Assembly: GCF_000282655.1 (NCBI RefSeq)
Contig: NZ_AKIV01000060.1
Coordinates: 62,001-126,000 of the forward strand
Length of the DNA: 64,000 nt
Direction: 5' to 3'
From: Polaromonas sp. CF318
GTDB taxonomy: Bacteria; Pseudomonadota; Gammaproteobacteria; Burkholderiales; Burkholderiaceae_C
Shown here: positions 63,467 to 64,000 of the stretch, piece after piece
How the letters are laid out: each line of letters opens with the position of its first letter
Numbering within the stretch: position 1 is the stretch's first letter
Translations under genes and position numbers: made by a program
The notes under the pieces: generated by a model
Database searches by the model: none
What the model was told of the DNA's origin: nothing
Seen by the model: the letters and a program-made list of their open reading frames with translations, nothing else

Positions 63467-64000
63467 TCAGGCACAGCACAGGTCTATCACTTCGCGCACC
63501 AGCGCGTCGGGCGCGCTGCGAAGCGCCGCTTTGCCCGGGCCGTCGATCACGATAAAACGGATCTCGCCGGCCTCGGATTTTTTGTCGATACGCATCAGCT
63601 CCAGGTAGCGCCCGGCATTGTCACCTGCGGACAGCACCGGCGCCTTGACCGGCAAACCGGCACGCTTGATGAGCCGCGTCAGCCTTTCGACAAAAGGCCT
63701 GTCGACCAGACCCAGGCGCTCTGACAGGTGCGCGGCCATCACCATGCCGCAACCCACGCCTTCGCCGTGCAGCCATTCGCCGTAACCGAGGCCGGATTCA
63801 ATCGCGTGGCCGAAGGTATGGCCGAAATTCAGGATGGCCCGCAAGCCGGCTTCACGCTCGTCCTGCCCCACCACCCAGGCCTTGATCTCACAGCTGCGCT
63901 TGATCGCGTGGGCCATGGCTGCGGGCTCCCTGGCCAGCAGGCCTTCAAGGTTGGCCTCTATCCATTCCAGGAAGGCCATGTCGGCAATCGGGCCGTATTT
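63467..64000 (-). CDS. aroB: 3-dehydroquinate synthase, C-terminal part (partial)
   Basis: The frame enters from beyond the right edge and ends at TGA 63467-63469. About 177 residues show [51 protein letters not shown] with the zinc-binding histidines, and VIDGPGKA. AroB closes DAHP to 3-dehydroquinate in the shikimate pathway. The N-terminal NAD-binding part is outside the window. It leads dgt. Confidence 0.95.
   Translation of the reverse strand, partial: KYGPIADMAFLEWIEANLEGLLAREPAAMAHAIKRSCEIKAWVVGQDEREAGLRAILNFGHTFGHAIESGLGYGEWLHGEGVGCGMVMAAHLSERLGLVDRPFVERLTRLIKRAGLPVKAPVLSAGDNAGRYLELMRIDKKSEAGEIRFIVIDGPGKAALRSAPDALVREVIDLCCA

Overview
The window is high-GC chromosomal DNA of a betaproteobacterium, most likely a Comamonadaceae member of the Polaromonas/Rhodoferax/Acidovorax type. 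This assignment is an inference from gene order and protein wording: hemA-prfA-prmC-grxD, pilBCD-coaE-zapD-yacG, ispB//rplU-rpmA-obgE-proB, petABC-sspAB, gltBD-mlaFEDACB-ibaG-murA-hisGDCBHAFIE-tatABC, and aroB-dgt. It is almost entirely core genome, densely packed, with many 4-nt ATGA overlaps.

Layout. 1-2750 (+): the tail of hemA, release factor 1 and its methyltransferase PrmC, and a CGFS glutaredoxin. 2805-8730 (-): a small exported protein, then yacG, zapD, coaE and the type IV pilus genes pilD, pilC and pilB. 8864-9938 (-): tRNA-Pro(CGG) and ispB. 10124-13173 (+): ribosomal proteins L21/L27 with a promoter and terminator, obgE, proB. 13206-16973: a CNP1-like protein and rppH (-), divergent from proS and a lytic transglycosylase (+). 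16999-23698 (-): a Nudix hydrolase, a DUF815 ATPase, argJ, secA and an M23 peptidase. 23749-24264: a DUF721/DciA-like gene (+) and tRNA-Thr(TGT) (-). 24276-28506 (-): cytochrome bc1 operon petABC running into sspA-sspB. 28759-34036: mscL, pdxA, a membrane protein with a degenerate GGDEF domain, a Nif3-like protein and a DegS/AlgW-type protease. 34048-51923 (-): one long cluster for Tat export, histidine biosynthesis, murA/ibaG, an ABC-2 exporter and the complete Mla phospholipid transport system. 52265-58573 (-): glutamate synthase. 58715-59568: a RAYT/IS200-like element. 59633-64000 (-): an orphan Tat-exported substrate-binding protein, an MFS transporter, dgtpase and the C-terminal part of aroB.

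The accessory content is small and local. (1) A ribbon-helix-helix/PIN toxin-antitoxin pair sits between hisD and hisC, preceded by a perfect 35-bp composite palindrome, and its toxin stop codon overlaps the hisC start. This places part of the histidine operon downstream of a probable self-repressing TA promoter. (2) A 77-bp second copy of the gltD 3' end, carrying a premature stop, lies just beyond gltD among small hairpins. (3) A RAYT gene bounded by 17-bp inverted repeats lies a few bases upstream of the gltB promoter. I saw no rRNA operon, CRISPR array, prophage or known defence island. The his-embedded toxin-antitoxin cassette is the strongest candidate for something unusual.
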